Positions 33,342 through 42,700 of a stretch of DNA of 51,074 nt are shown in pieces. This DNA comes from Clostridiales bacterium. Lineage in GTDB: Bacteria; Bacillota; Clostridia; Christensenellales; DTU072. Location: the NCBI GenBank assembly GCA_012520515.1, contig JAAYOD010000019.1, forward strand, positions 1 to 51,074. Direction: 5' to 3'. Each line of letters starts with the position of its first letter. The stretch's first letter is position 1. The notes under the pieces are model-generated. The model was not told the origin of the DNA and did no database searches. It saw nothing but the letters and a program-made list of their open reading frames with translations. The translations under genes were made by a program, and so were the position numbers.

Positions 33342-33417
33342 GGGAGCATAGCTCAGCTGGGAGAGCGCTTGCCTTACAAGCAAGATGTCATAGGTTCAAG
33401 CCCTATTGTTCCCACCA
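33342..33417 (+). tRNA. tRNA-Val (TAC)
   Basis: 76 bases with CCA; anticodon loop CTTACAA between CTTGC and GCAAG giving TAC; T-loop TTCAAGC. Confidence 0.95.
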
Positions 33418-33425
33418 AAAACAAT

Positions 33426-33455
33426 AAACCACCTTTAACTAAGGTGGTTTTTACT
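33426..33455. terminator. Rho-independent terminator behind the tRNA cluster
   Basis: A perfect 10-bp stem (33426-33435 with 33441-33450) with a 5-base loop and a T-rich tail. On the opposite strand it is followed by T-rich sequence, so it can also end the converging peptidase operon. Confidence 0.85.
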
Positions 33456-33476
33456 TTATTCTAAATCCATATTATA

Positions 33477-34376
33477 TTAATCAGCTTTTTTTACTGCGTC
33501 TTCTACAGCAAGGCGCACTGCTTGCACCGCGCCAACTTCAAGCAACATAAAATTAAGGGGTTTTTTCTTGCCATTTGCCAGACAAAACATAGTATCTCCA
33601 TCATAATCTGTGGCAACTGGTTTTATGTTTTGGCTAAGACCGTTATGACTTATAACGGCAAGTTTATTTGCCTGCACCTTGGTAAGCTTTGCATCAGTGA
33701 TTAAGCAACCTATTGTGGTATTTGTCCCCATTATAAGACGCAAATAATCGCCATCTAAAATGGTTTTTTCAGTATTTAAGAAATTGCCTTTAATATCTCT
33801 AGCTCCTGCTATTATCTCTCCTTTTAAGTTGTAAACATCGCCAAGCGCGTTTACCACAACGACAGCGGTAATAGTTATGCCTTGCACTTTTACTGTAGCT
33901 ATTCCAAGTCCGCCGCTGTCTGCATGTTTTATTCCCCTTATCTTGCCTATCGTCGCTCCCGTGCCTGCGCCAACTTTGCCTGATATAATGTTATCTTCAG
34001 TTGCGCTTTGCGCCGCTTTATATCCCATGTCTAAATCAGGATAATGGTACTTTGTGTCATTAAGGTCAAAAATTGCTGCTCCGCAAACTATTGGCACTAC
34101 TTTATCCGCCACCTTATACCCAGCTTTTTGCTCTCTCAAATACTCCATAACCCCCGATGTTGCGCCAAGCCCATAAGCTGAGCCGCCGCATAGCACAACT
34201 GCGTTTATCTTTTGCATTGCCTTTTCATTTCTCAACAGGTCAGTTTCATGTGTTGCGGGCGCGCCCCCTTTTACGCTTGCGCCGCCTACGCAACCGTCTT
34301 GGCATATAATTGCCGTAACTCCTGTAAATTCATTCGATGCGTGCCCTATCTTTATTCCTTTAGGTATTATTTTCAT
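33477..34376 (-). CDS. P1-family N-terminal-nucleophile peptidase (DmpA/NylC-like)
   Basis: A 299-residue peptidase of family P1, which self-cleaves to expose an N-terminal Thr or Ser nucleophile. GTNTTIG (217-223) matches the NylC-type processing site, with predicted cleavage between Asn219 and Thr220. Supporting motifs are GGASVKGGAPATHETDLL (31-48), CGGSAYGLGA (63-72) and VGAGTGATIG. Family members are aminopeptidases or nylon-oligomer hydrolases; the natural substrate is unknown. AAGGATAAAG precedes the ATG. The start overlaps the upstream membrane-protein gene by 17 bases, implying coupled translation. Confidence 0.88.
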   Translation of the reverse strand: MKIIPKGIKIGHASNEFTGVTAIICQDGCVGGASVKGGAPATHETDLLRNEKAMQKINAVVLCGGSAYGLGATSGVMEYLREQKAGYKVADKVVPIVCGAAIFDLNDTKYHYPDLDMGYKAAQSATEDNIISGKVGAGTGATIGKIRGIKHADSGGLGIATVKVQGITITAVVVVNALGDVYNLKGEIIAGARDIKGNFLNTEKTILDGDYLRLIMGTNTTIGCLITDAKLTKVQANKLAVISHNGLSQNIKPVATDYDGDTMFCLANGKKKPLNFMLLEVGAVQAVRLAVEDAVKKAD

Positions 34377-35763
34377 CTTTATCCTTTTCCTTTTGTTTTT
34401 TTACTAAAATTATTGTTCCCTTTATTGCAAATATTGCTACAATAAGTATAACAACGCCAATAACTGCAACCTTTATTAATTTCCTTACATTAAAAATACT
34501 GCCTGCCCACTTATCGTATACTGGGTTTTCACTTGCGCAAACAGAAAACCTAATGTTTTCCTTTGGTATGCCAGTGCCTATGTATTGGTATTCCAAATCC
34601 GATACTTTGGTAAAATCAAGGTTTGCGTCTATAACATAAGGATTGTCTTTGTTTGTTAAAATATTTATAGTAATTGAGCCAAATGACGCCCAGCTTTTTG
34701 CAGGGCTAGATATATAGTTATAGGTGTATAATGTAGGCTTGTAGTAGGCAGAATATCCACCGTCTAGGGCATAGCTTACGCTTAAAATGTTAGGCTGGTT
34801 ATTGCCTTTTAGCATAACTGTATAGCTTAGAAGTATAAGGCACTCTGTACCAAAAATGAGGTTTAATAAATCTTGTTCTGATAAAATAATAGAGTCCTTA
34901 TCTTCTAAAAGCTTTACTGCGGCGTAATCAACTTCAGAAAGGCTCATATCTTCTCTAAGAGATAAAATAAAGTCTTTTAGCTTGACGCTAGTAATTTTCA
35001 TAACTTCACTTACATTGTATGCGCCTATTTTCTTTCTGCCAGAGTCAAGCTTGTTTACATTTATATCGATAGCATTGTCGCCAATGACATAAAAGTATAT
35101 ATTATCTTTGTCGAAAATAGATATATTGGTTGTTCTATGCTCTAGCGACAAATGATAGATATCGGTATTTTGAGAGTTTTGCCGTATGCTCATTCCTGAC
35201 GCATCAAATATAACTTTTGAATTTTTATTAAAAGTTATGTTTACTTCCACAAAAGTAGCATCTTTGACATCCCTTAAATTAATTTTATGTAAAACTCCTA
35301 CTTGCTCTATGTCTGCTTTTTCTATTTGGTTTATGCCGCTAAGCGCCTGTTCAAAAGTAAGATTTTCTATATCTTTGGGCGCTGAGGCGTAATGGGGAGT
35401 AAAAGATACCTCGCTATCGTCTAGCGTTATCTTAGCTTGCCACTCTTTAAATGCCTCTATTGTGGTAATAAGGGGAAAGCCCATAGTTACTTGTTTATCA
35501 TTATTTGCATTTCTCATATCGTAAACTGCAGTAGTTTGGCTAATGGGAGAATTATAAAAGGCATTTTTTTGCTCCTTTGTAAAATCAAAGGTTAAAACTT
35601 CGCTTTTTACTGAAATATCGTCATCGTCTATTGGCAAAAGCTCAAGGTATTTGTTTTTGGTTTGACGCCTCATAGGACCGCTGTTTGCATAGCTTACATT
35701 AACTGGAATAAATAAGCTTACACAAAATGCTACTAATAATAGCGTAATTAATAACTTTTTCAT
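34360..35763 (-). CDS. Secreted, C-terminally membrane-anchored protein of unknown function
   Basis: I do not recognise the family. The 467-residue protein has a signal peptide (1-26, cleavage after SYA), an extracellular region of about 400 residues rich in beta strands, and one C-terminal membrane helix (about 430-452: VAVIGVVILIVAIFAIKG) followed by a basic, then acidic cytosolic tail. This is a type I surface protein layout. The Tyr-rich segment near 325-365 and the late VCASENPVYDKW are notable. It is first in a two-gene operon with the P1 peptidase, with a 17-base overlap. The ribosome site (AAGGCGG) is good. The promoter is at 35790-35819. Confidence 0.78.
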   Translation of the reverse strand: MKKLLITLLLVAFCVSLFIPVNVSYANSGPMRRQTKNKYLELLPIDDDDISVKSEVLTFDFTKEQKNAFYNSPISQTTAVYDMRNANNDKQVTMGFPLITTIEAFKEWQAKITLDDSEVSFTPHYASAPKDIENLTFEQALSGINQIEKADIEQVGVLHKINLRDVKDATFVEVNITFNKNSKVIFDASGMSIRQNSQNTDIYHLSLEHRTTNISIFDKDNIYFYVIGDNAIDINVNKLDSGRKKIGAYNVSEVMKITSVKLKDFILSLREDMSLSEVDYAAVKLLEDKDSIILSEQDLLNLIFGTECLILLSYTVMLKGNNQPNILSVSYALDGGYSAYYKPTLYTYNYISSPAKSWASFGSITINILTNKDNPYVIDANLDFTKVSDLEYQYIGTGIPKENIRFSVCASENPVYDKWAGSIFNVRKLIKVAVIGVVILIVAIFAIKGTIILVKKQKEKDKDENNT

Positions 35764-35789
35764 ACTTTACCGCCTTAAATATTAATAAT

Positions 35790-35819
35790 ATTTTATCACA
35801 CGCTCATAGGTGGGCGCAA
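35790..35819 (-). promoter_or_regulatory. Promoter of the surface protein - P1 peptidase operon
   Basis: On the minus strand TTGCGC (35819-35814) and TAAAAT (35795-35790) with an 18-base spacer; +1 near 35783. Confidence 0.45.
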
Positions 35820-35845
35820 CAATAATAATTTAATGCTTAAGTTTA

Positions 35846-35874
35846 TTGCGTAATGCTCATTTAGTTTGTATAAT
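35846..35874 (+). promoter_or_regulatory. Promoter of the TtcA-like gene
   Basis: TTGCGT (35846-35851) and TATAAT (35869-35874) with a 17-base spacer. Predicted +1 near 35881 leaves a leader of about 17 bases that just holds the ribosome site. Confidence 0.6.
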
Positions 35875-35897
35875 ATTAGCGTAAACTAAAGGAGAAT

Positions 35898-36731
35898 ATG
35901 GATAAATATAAAGAAGCAGAAAGAAGTATAATAACCACTTATCGCAAAACAATTTGGCGACCCTTTGTTAAAGCTGTTGCAGAATATGATCTTATAGATG
36001 AAAATGACAAGATAGCAGTTTGCATATCGGGCGGTAAAGACAGCATGTTGCTTGCTAAATGTTTGGAAGAGTTGCAAAAGCATGGCAATAAGCGTTTTGA
36101 TCTTGTCTACCTTTGCATGAATCCAGGCTACAATAAAGAAAATTATGAGCTTATTGTTGAAAACGCCAAATTCCTTAATATACCTATCACCATTTTTGAC
36201 AGCGATATTTTTGAAATAGTTACTAAGGTAGACAATAATCCATGCTACCTTTGCGCAAGAATGAGAAGAGGGTTCTTATATTCCAAAGCTAAGAGTTTGG
36301 GTTGCAATAAGATAGCGTTAGGGCATCATTTTGATGATGTTGTGGAAACAATCCTTATGGGCATATTTTATAATGGGCAAGTGCAGAGCATGATGCCAAA
36401 GCTAATAAGCGCAAACTTTGAAAACATGGAGCTTATTCGTCCTTTATACAAAGTTAAGGAAAAAGATATCATAAATTGGCAAAATCATAATAATTTACGC
36501 TTTTTAAGGTGTGCATGCCGGTTTACAGAAGATATAGAAAAGTGTAAAGACGGCGTTGGCGATAGCAAGCGTCAAGAGATGAAAATACTAGTAAAAAAAC
36601 TAAAAGAAGACAATCCGCGCGTTGGTGACAACATTTTTAATTGCGTTCAAAACATCAATCTAAACACCTGTATCGCTTGGAAAAAAGATGGGGTTAAAAG
36701 CCATTTTTTACAAGATTATCCTAAAAAGTAA
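35898..36731 (+). CDS. TtcA-family tRNA thiolase (PP-loop ATPase)
   Basis: A 277-residue adenylating sulfur transferase. The PP-loop is SGGKDS (44-49). CYLC (116-119) and the later CAC (204-206) provide cysteines like those of the TtcA/TtuA iron-sulfur cluster, and GHHFDDVVET follows. TtcA proteins thiolate tRNA position 32; Firmicutes homologues may have other tRNA targets, so the exact base is not claimed. The ATG has AAGGAG only 3 bases upstream, which is short. It is monocistronic between its promoter and the terminator at 36761. Confidence 0.85.
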   Translation: MDKYKEAERSIITTYRKTIWRPFVKAVAEYDLIDENDKIAVCISGGKDSMLLAKCLEELQKHGNKRFDLVYLCMNPGYNKENYELIVENAKFLNIPITIFDSDIFEIVTKVDNNPCYLCARMRRGFLYSKAKSLGCNKIALGHHFDDVVETILMGIFYNGQVQSMMPKLISANFENMELIRPLYKVKEKDIINWQNHNNLRFLRCACRFTEDIEKCKDGVGDSKRQEMKILVKKLKEDNPRVGDNIFNCVQNINLNTCIAWKKDGVKSHFLQDYPKK

Positions 36732-36760
36732 ATATCCAAATTATTAATTTATGACAGCAT

Positions 36761-36792
36761 AAAAGCAATAAGCATATTTATTGCTTTTTTTT
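36761..36792 (+). terminator. Rho-independent terminator behind the TtcA-like gene
   Basis: An 11-bp stem (36761-36771 with 36778-36788), 6-base loop, eight Ts (36785-36792). Confidence 0.85.
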
Positions 36793-36850
36793 AGTTTTCG
36801 TTGTATGATTATATGTAATAAATTGGTTAATATTATTTGTAGAGGTATAT

Positions 36851-38113
36851 ATGTTAGATTTACGATTTGTATGTGACAATATTGAGCTTGTTAAGGAAAA
36901 ACTCGCAAAAAGAAATAGCAAGATTGACCTTGAAGAAGTGTCTAGCCTTGCTTCTGAGCGCAGAGCTTCAATAAGGGGTGTAGAGATATTAAAGGCGGAA
37001 AAGAATCAAGTTAGCGCTCAAATTGCCGCCTTAAAGCGCAACAAACAAAACTGTGATGACTTAATTATCAGTATGCAGGCAAAAAATCAAGAGATTAAAG
37101 AGCTTGACGAAAGACTAAATGTCATTGAATCTAGGCTAAAAGAGCTTATGCTGGAGATTCCCAACCTTGTAGATGACTCTGTGCCAGACGGGCAAGACAG
37201 TGAAGATAATGTTGAGATAAGACGCTATCTTGAGCCAAAGGCATTTGATTTTGAGCCAAAACCGCACTGGGAACTTGGCGAAGAGCTAGGCATTTTGGAC
37301 GCTCAGCAAGGGGCAAAAATAACAGGCGCTAGGTTTACTGTTTATCATGGGCTTGGCGCAAAGCTAGAAAGAGCGGTAACAAATTTTATGCTTGATTTGC
37401 ATGGCAAAAATGGCTTTAATGAAGTGTTTACTCCATTTATGGTAAATAGAGATAGCATGGTAGGCACAGGTCAGCTTCCAAAGTTTGAAGAAGATATGTA
37501 TGGATTAAAAAATACTGATTATTATCTTATTCCCACAGCTGAAGTTTCTGTTACTAACTTGCATAGAGAAGAAATTTTACCAGAGCGCGACTTGCCCATT
37601 TATTACTGCGCATACTCTGCATGCTTTAGAGCAGAAGCAGGAAGCGCAGGACGGGATACAAGGGGGCTTATTCGCCAGCACCAATTTAATAAAGTAGAGC
37701 TTGTAAAGTTTGTACACCCATCATCTAGTTTTGACGAATTGGAAAGTTTGACAAGCCAGGCAGAGCTAGTATTAAAGACGCTAAAACTCCCCTATCGCGT
37801 AGTACTGCTTTGCGCTGCGGATTTAGGCTTTAGCTCTTGTAAAACCTATGATATAGAAGTTTGGATGCCCTCTTACAATAGGTATGTGGAAATCTCTTCT
37901 TGCAGTAATTTTTTAGACTTCCAAGCAAGGCGCGCAAACATAAAATTCCGCGACCAAAATGGCAAGGCGCGATTTGTTCACACCTTGAACGGAAGCGGAC
38001 TTGCTGTTGGCAGAACTACTGCTGCTATACTTGAAAATTATCAAAATGCTGACGGCAGCGTAACTGTGCCTGAAGCATTGGTTAAATATATGGGGGTGGA
38101 CACAATTAGGTAA
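36851..38113 (+). CDS. serS: Seryl-tRNA synthetase
   Basis: A 420-residue class II synthetase that charges tRNA-Ser (and tRNA-Sec where present). The N-terminal two-stranded coiled coil (about 30-105) binds the long variable arm. Motif 2 appears as [22 protein letters not shown], motif 3 near the C-terminus as [10 protein letters not shown], and [17 protein letters not shown] is diagnostic. GAGG precedes the ATG. The leader after the terminator at 36792 is under 60 bases, too short for a T-box. The stop shares a base with the next gene (TAATG). Confidence 0.98.
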   Translation: MLDLRFVCDNIELVKEKLAKRNSKIDLEEVSSLASERRASIRGVEILKAEKNQVSAQIAALKRNKQNCDDLIISMQAKNQEIKELDERLNVIESRLKELMLEIPNLVDDSVPDGQDSEDNVEIRRYLEPKAFDFEPKPHWELGEELGILDAQQGAKITGARFTVYHGLGAKLERAVTNFMLDLHGKNGFNEVFTPFMVNRDSMVGTGQLPKFEEDMYGLKNTDYYLIPTAEVSVTNLHREEILPERDLPIYYCAYSACFRAEAGSAGRDTRGLIRQHQFNKVELVKFVHPSSSFDELESLTSQAELVLKTLKLPYRVVLLCAADLGFSSCKTYDIEVWMPSYNRYVEISSCSNFLDFQARRANIKFRDQNGKARFVHTLNGSGLAVGRTTAAILENYQNADGSVTVPEALVKYMGVDTIR

Positions 38114-38853
38114 TGGGAAAACGCGCAAAAGGTTGTGCTTTCGGACTGCTTATAGGAACTATAATCAGAACATTTATTTTAGCAATTGAGTTCCTTGCCC
38201 GAATTCTAGCAAAAATACTTTTGTTGTTTGGGCTATGGATTCCCTTGATTTATGCCATTTTTGGCGTTATTCTCTACTATATGTTTGATTTTAATCCCTT
38301 TGATTTTTCTTTATATTCCACTATTTATTTATCGGGAGCAGCTGCTTGCGTGGTGGCTTGTTTAATAATTAGCATTAGAAATATCGTTGTAAGGCCTGCC
38401 CGCTCTGTTTACGAAGGGTATAAGCATCCACTTTGGGAAAGAGGTCGTGAAAAGAAAATAGAAGCAGAGCAAGCTGAGTTTGCCGAATATGTTATTGAAA
38501 AACGGGGAGAGAGTTTAGCGCCTTCTGAAATTGAAGACTATACTTCAAAAAAATATAGAAAGAAATCTGTTGATTTTCTTGTTCCCAACCATGGCTTTAT
38601 GGTAGCTGAAGATAGTGAGCAAAACATAAGCGACCACTCTTATAATAAACTTGCTTACAATGTTAATTTTGACGATAACACATCATTATTAACCGACTCT
38701 GTCTTGCCTGCGCCCATTAAGGCAGAAAAGCCCCAAGTTTATTTTAGCAAGCTAGAGCCAGAGCTGCTTGTACACGAATACAGCGACCGCTTTGAGCTTT
38801 ACCGCATAGAGAACCATCGCTCTAAACTAGATAGAGTGGAGTATAAAGAATGA
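38113..38853 (+). CDS. Membrane protein of unknown function, serS operon
   Basis: I do not recognise the family. The 246-residue protein has three hydrophobic segments in the first 95 residues (about 9-28, 36-58 and 69-90), then a hydrophilic, charged tail of about 150 residues rich in Glu, Lys and Tyr, probably cytosolic. Its ATG overlaps the serS stop and its end overlaps the acyltransferase gene as ATGA, so the three genes form one translationally coupled unit. Confidence 0.75.
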   Translation: MGKRAKGCAFGLLIGTIIRTFILAIEFLARILAKILLLFGLWIPLIYAIFGVILYYMFDFNPFDFSLYSTIYLSGAAACVVACLIISIRNIVVRPARSVYEGYKHPLWERGREKKIEAEQAEFAEYVIEKRGESLAPSEIEDYTSKKYRKKSVDFLVPNHGFMVAEDSEQNISDHSYNKLAYNVNFDDNTSLLTDSVLPAPIKAEKPQVYFSKLEPELLVHEYSDRFELYRIENHRSKLDRVEYKE

Positions 38854-39719
38854 AAACCCCGTCACTTGTAAAAAACAGAGCGTGGGAGCTAGATTTTTTG
38901 CGCGGTTTTGCTATACTTATGGTCATTGTAGACCATAGTATGTTTGACTTTGGTGTTTTATTTTCATCTTGGGCAAATAGCGGCGTTGCCTTTTTGGAAA
39001 GCCTTAACTCTTTAGGGGCAAGTTACATAAGCTCTTACATAAGAGTATTTTGGCGGCCTGCTTTTTTATTTTTGTTTTTCACAACTTCAGGAATTTGCAC
39101 AGGCTTTAGTAGAAATAACCTTTTAAGAAGCTTGCGCCTTGCCATTGTAGCTATGCTTGTTAGCCTAGTTTCCTACTATGCTCAAGACATTTTACAAAGC
39201 AGTACCTTTGTGCTGTTTGGCGTACTGCACTGTATGGCTGTTATTATATTTGTCTATTGGCTTATGGCTTTTTTAATACAAGGTGCAATAAAATTATTTT
39301 TTAAACTAAGAAAGACTGATTATAATGACAAAATTTATAAAATTACACTTAGTTTTGTTTGCTTTATTTTAAGTGTTGGCTTTTATTTTATTCATAAAAA
39401 ATACAATGTGTCATTAATAAGCGCAACTGGTTACTATAATACTGTAGAAACTGCTTCAAAATGGCTAGGACTATTTTTTTATTCTGACAACTGGTGGACA
39501 GCAGACTATTTTCCTATCTTCCCATTTATAATCTTTTTCTTTTTTGGAGCCGCCCTTTCTCCTATACTTTATCCTAATAAAAAATCTTTGTTTACAAAGC
39601 TTGATGGCGTTTGGCACACGCCTTTTTCCTTCCCCGGCCGCCACTCCCTTGCTTTTTATGTGCTGGGTCAAGTTGTAGTGCTTTCACTTAGCGCAATGCT
39701 GGACGCTATACTTATATAA
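38850..39719 (+). CDS. DUF1624/HGSNAT-like membrane acyltransferase
   Basis: A 289-residue polytopic membrane protein beginning with the DUF1624 (heparan-alpha-glucosaminide N-acetyltransferase catalytic domain) signature WELDFLRGFAILMVIVDHSM. Later segments include FGVLHCMAVI, PIFPFIIFFFFGAAL and PGRHSLAFYVLGQVV, which follow the usual order. The eukaryotic relative acetylates glucosamine across the membrane; bacterial members probably modify envelope glycans, but the substrate is unknown. It overlaps the preceding gene by four bases and ends at a bidirectional terminator. Confidence 0.85.
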   Translation: MKTPSLVKNRAWELDFLRGFAILMVIVDHSMFDFGVLFSSWANSGVAFLESLNSLGASYISSYIRVFWRPAFLFLFFTTSGICTGFSRNNLLRSLRLAIVAMLVSLVSYYAQDILQSSTFVLFGVLHCMAVIIFVYWLMAFLIQGAIKLFFKLRKTDYNDKIYKITLSFVCFILSVGFYFIHKKYNVSLISATGYYNTVETASKWLGLFFYSDNWWTADYFPIFPFIIFFFFGAALSPILYPNKKSLFTKLDGVWHTPFSFPGRHSLAFYVLGQVVVLSLSAMLDAILI

Positions 39720-39721
39720 AT

Positions 39722-39760
39722 AAAAAAGCGGCTTGTTTTTTTAGGCCGCTTCTTTTTTTT
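39722..39760. terminator. Bidirectional terminator between converging genes
   Basis: AAGCGGC (39726-39732) pairs with GCCGCTT (39745-39751), with a T-run on the plus strand (39753-39760) and an A-run on the left that acts as a T-run for the minus strand. It serves the acyltransferase gene and the giant minus-strand gene. Confidence 0.8.
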
Positions 39761-39778
39761 AACTTACCCTTATTACTA

Positions 39779-42700
39779 TTAATAAATGCTTACAAAGTCA
39801 ATGCCGTTAGTGCTTGCAAAGGTGTTTTGAAGTAAAATTGCGTTACGCTCTTCTTCTTGCGCTCTTACTGCGGTATAGTTTTGTCCAAAGAAGCATTCTA
39901 TTACAATATGATTATTGTACTCAAGGTATAATGCTTCATTTGTTGTGCTTGTGAAGGTACAATCTCTTACAAACACTTCTTTTTGTGTATATGAAGATAC
40001 ACCAAAGCCATTTGCATTAAATATGTTATCAGTAATTTCCGCTGTGCCGCTTAATAGCTGTACCGCGCGAGTATAGCGCGTAATTGTGGTCTTATTTATA
40101 TAAAGCAGTCCATTATAAGCTGCGCTAGTTACAACTGCGCGGCTGTTTTGCAAGTTAAGTCCATCAAAGTGGCACTCAAGTATGCTTACAACCCCTGCTT
40201 TATCGCCAATGTAGACGCTGTCTATATTACTTTGACCTTTAATGTCAATAATTTGTAAAGTAACTTCCCCTTGTCTTATCGTTATGCCTTCAAGCGTGCT
40301 TATTATCTTGGCGTCTTCATCATAGCAGCCTATTATAGTTATGCTTGCGTTTACATTAATATTTAGCCTTGAATAGCTGCCTTCTGACAAATAAATTGTA
40401 ACTCTGCTGTTGTTTTCAATTGACGCTATGGTATCTTGAAGCTGCTCATCAGTTTGTACCAAAATAGCTTCGCCATCGGGGTAAATAGTATAGAAGTTAT
40501 CTACTCTTACATAGATATTGTAGTTCTTAAATTTGTTTATTAAGCTTTCGTATACTGGCTTATTGTTTTCGTTTAGGTAAGTGTATAAGCTTCCTTCTTC
40601 ATTTGCATCCTTTAAGATAAGCTTATAGTAGTATACGCCATTTATTTCAATTGGGTCGCCGTCATATTTGCTGTAGGAAAGCGTATTTCCGCCCTCTAGC
40701 TTAAAGCCGTTTATTTGGATAGGATAATTGCCAAGCGTATAATATTGTTTTACATTGCCTGATACCACAGGCTCATGGAAATCTGACGCTTTGTCGTTGC
40801 CTACCAATCCATCAAACTTTAAGTGCTTGCCATAATCCACTATTTCGCTTAAATACTTGCTTTGCGTCTTTTCTTCATCAAAGCTTATAAGCAAGTCTTG
40901 AGGAACAATGCTTACAGTAAGGTTTTCTAAAACAGCGTCGGGGTAGTTGTTTCCACCGTTAATTTCTACCTTTAGTGAGTAGCTACGCACATCTTTAACT
41001 TGATGCGTCGTTATTAAGTCTAAGTTTTCAGTATAGCTATATGTATAAGTGACGCTTACGCCAATTGGTAAATTTCCATTTGGCAAGTGCAAGTTATTAA
41101 TAAGCGGATTTTGGTAGCTGCCGTTATAAACCATTGTGTTGCTAACAAGGCTATATGTCACATCTTGCTTGTGTATAACTATCCAACCGCCCATAAATGA
41201 AGTTCTTTCTTCAAACATATAGTTGCCATTGTTTTGGGCGGCTTCAATGTTATAGATATAGCGGTATGAGCCTACATCGACAGGTTCTTTTTCCAAAATG
41301 ACATCTTCTGCGTTTTGGTAAGTTATTGTGGGCACAACTTCGCAAATGTACAAGTTGTAGTCAAGCAAGTCAAATACTTTTGCATTTAGTTCATTGTCAC
41401 TTACAGTATTATAATCTAATTTTACTTGCGCTTTGAACTTTGATAAGAATACTTGTGTTGCTGGCGTAACTTTGTCAAATAGCTCATTATACGCTGCGCT
41501 CTTTGCTATAGTTATTTCACTTGAGGTTGGATTTGCACCCAGCTTAGATAGGTATAGGTATTCTTTTTGGTCTCTTGTTTGCGGCCAGTTTTGCACATGG
41601 ACATAAGGCAGTCCGCTTTTCACAATTAGCCCTTGCGGCTGTCCATTATAGGTGTATTCTATATTGTAGTTGGTATCTACGCCTTCAAAGACTATGTCAG
41701 GCACAATGCCTTGTCCGCCGATGCCAACGGGCATACCTTTAATCTTGTATGGCTGTATAACAAGAGTTATTATCGTTTCGCCAAAGAAGTTATAATCGTC
41801 TACCCGTATGCGGATATAATAAGTGCCTGCATTAAGTGGGCGATAGGTGGTAGAATAGTTATATTCGCTAGATGTGCTAATGCGGTACTCTATGGTGACA
41901 TTGTCTTCAAAAATCTCTGCCATAGTGCCGTCGCTTCTAAGTTTGTTTAGCAAAACATAATCTAGTTCATAAGTGTACCTATTGCCGTTGTAGACCATGC
42001 TTAAGTTTGTGCTTGCAACAATTTCATCGCTTATATCTTCTCTAGCTATATAAATATTTACTTCCTTATATAGCCATTGCGCACTTGACGCATAGTAATA
42101 AGCCCTTATAGTATAATAGCTGTCGCCAGTAGCTAGATTTATATTTATGTTGTCCAAATCCCACATAAACTCAAAAGTTTGGCCAGTTATCGCGTCATAA
42201 CCTTTGGGAAGCAAGCTAGGTGTCATCTTTTCTCCTAACTTCCAGAACAATGAATCTATTTCATCAAAGCTGTTTACCGTTCTCCAAGTAAACTTGTCGC
42301 TATTAGTTGAATCAAACCTAACATCATTTATTGCAGTATAGTTATAGGTGCTAAGCGGCAACACCACCATAAACGACAATGTCCTTACACCGCTATCTGC
42401 GCCTGCTATCACGCTGCTTCCGTCCATATAATAGCGACATTCGTAAGAAACTTTTTCATTTACCACATCATAGTTTGTGCTAAGTATGTTAAATAGCGTG
42501 CTTTCTGTGCCATTTAGCGGCATAAAGTAATTACCTAATATTTGCGGCATATCAGAGCTTGTGGAAATGACACGGCTATTGCCGTCAATTGGCATGCTTA
42601 TTGTGTCATACATTACATACTGATTGGTTTGTCCTGCAAGCTTAGCAAACAGCATGGGATTGATTACCTTTACAGTAAAGGAAATGTTGTTACCGCTACT

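Noticed and set aside
36793..36850. T-box leader for serS
   Set aside because: Only about 58 bases separate the upstream terminator from the ATG; there is no room for a specifier loop and antiterminator, and no T-box motif is seen.
41633..41950. 105-codon plus-strand frame antisense to the second giant gene
   Set aside because: No ribosome site or promoter, and the opposite frame is open for over 11 kb.
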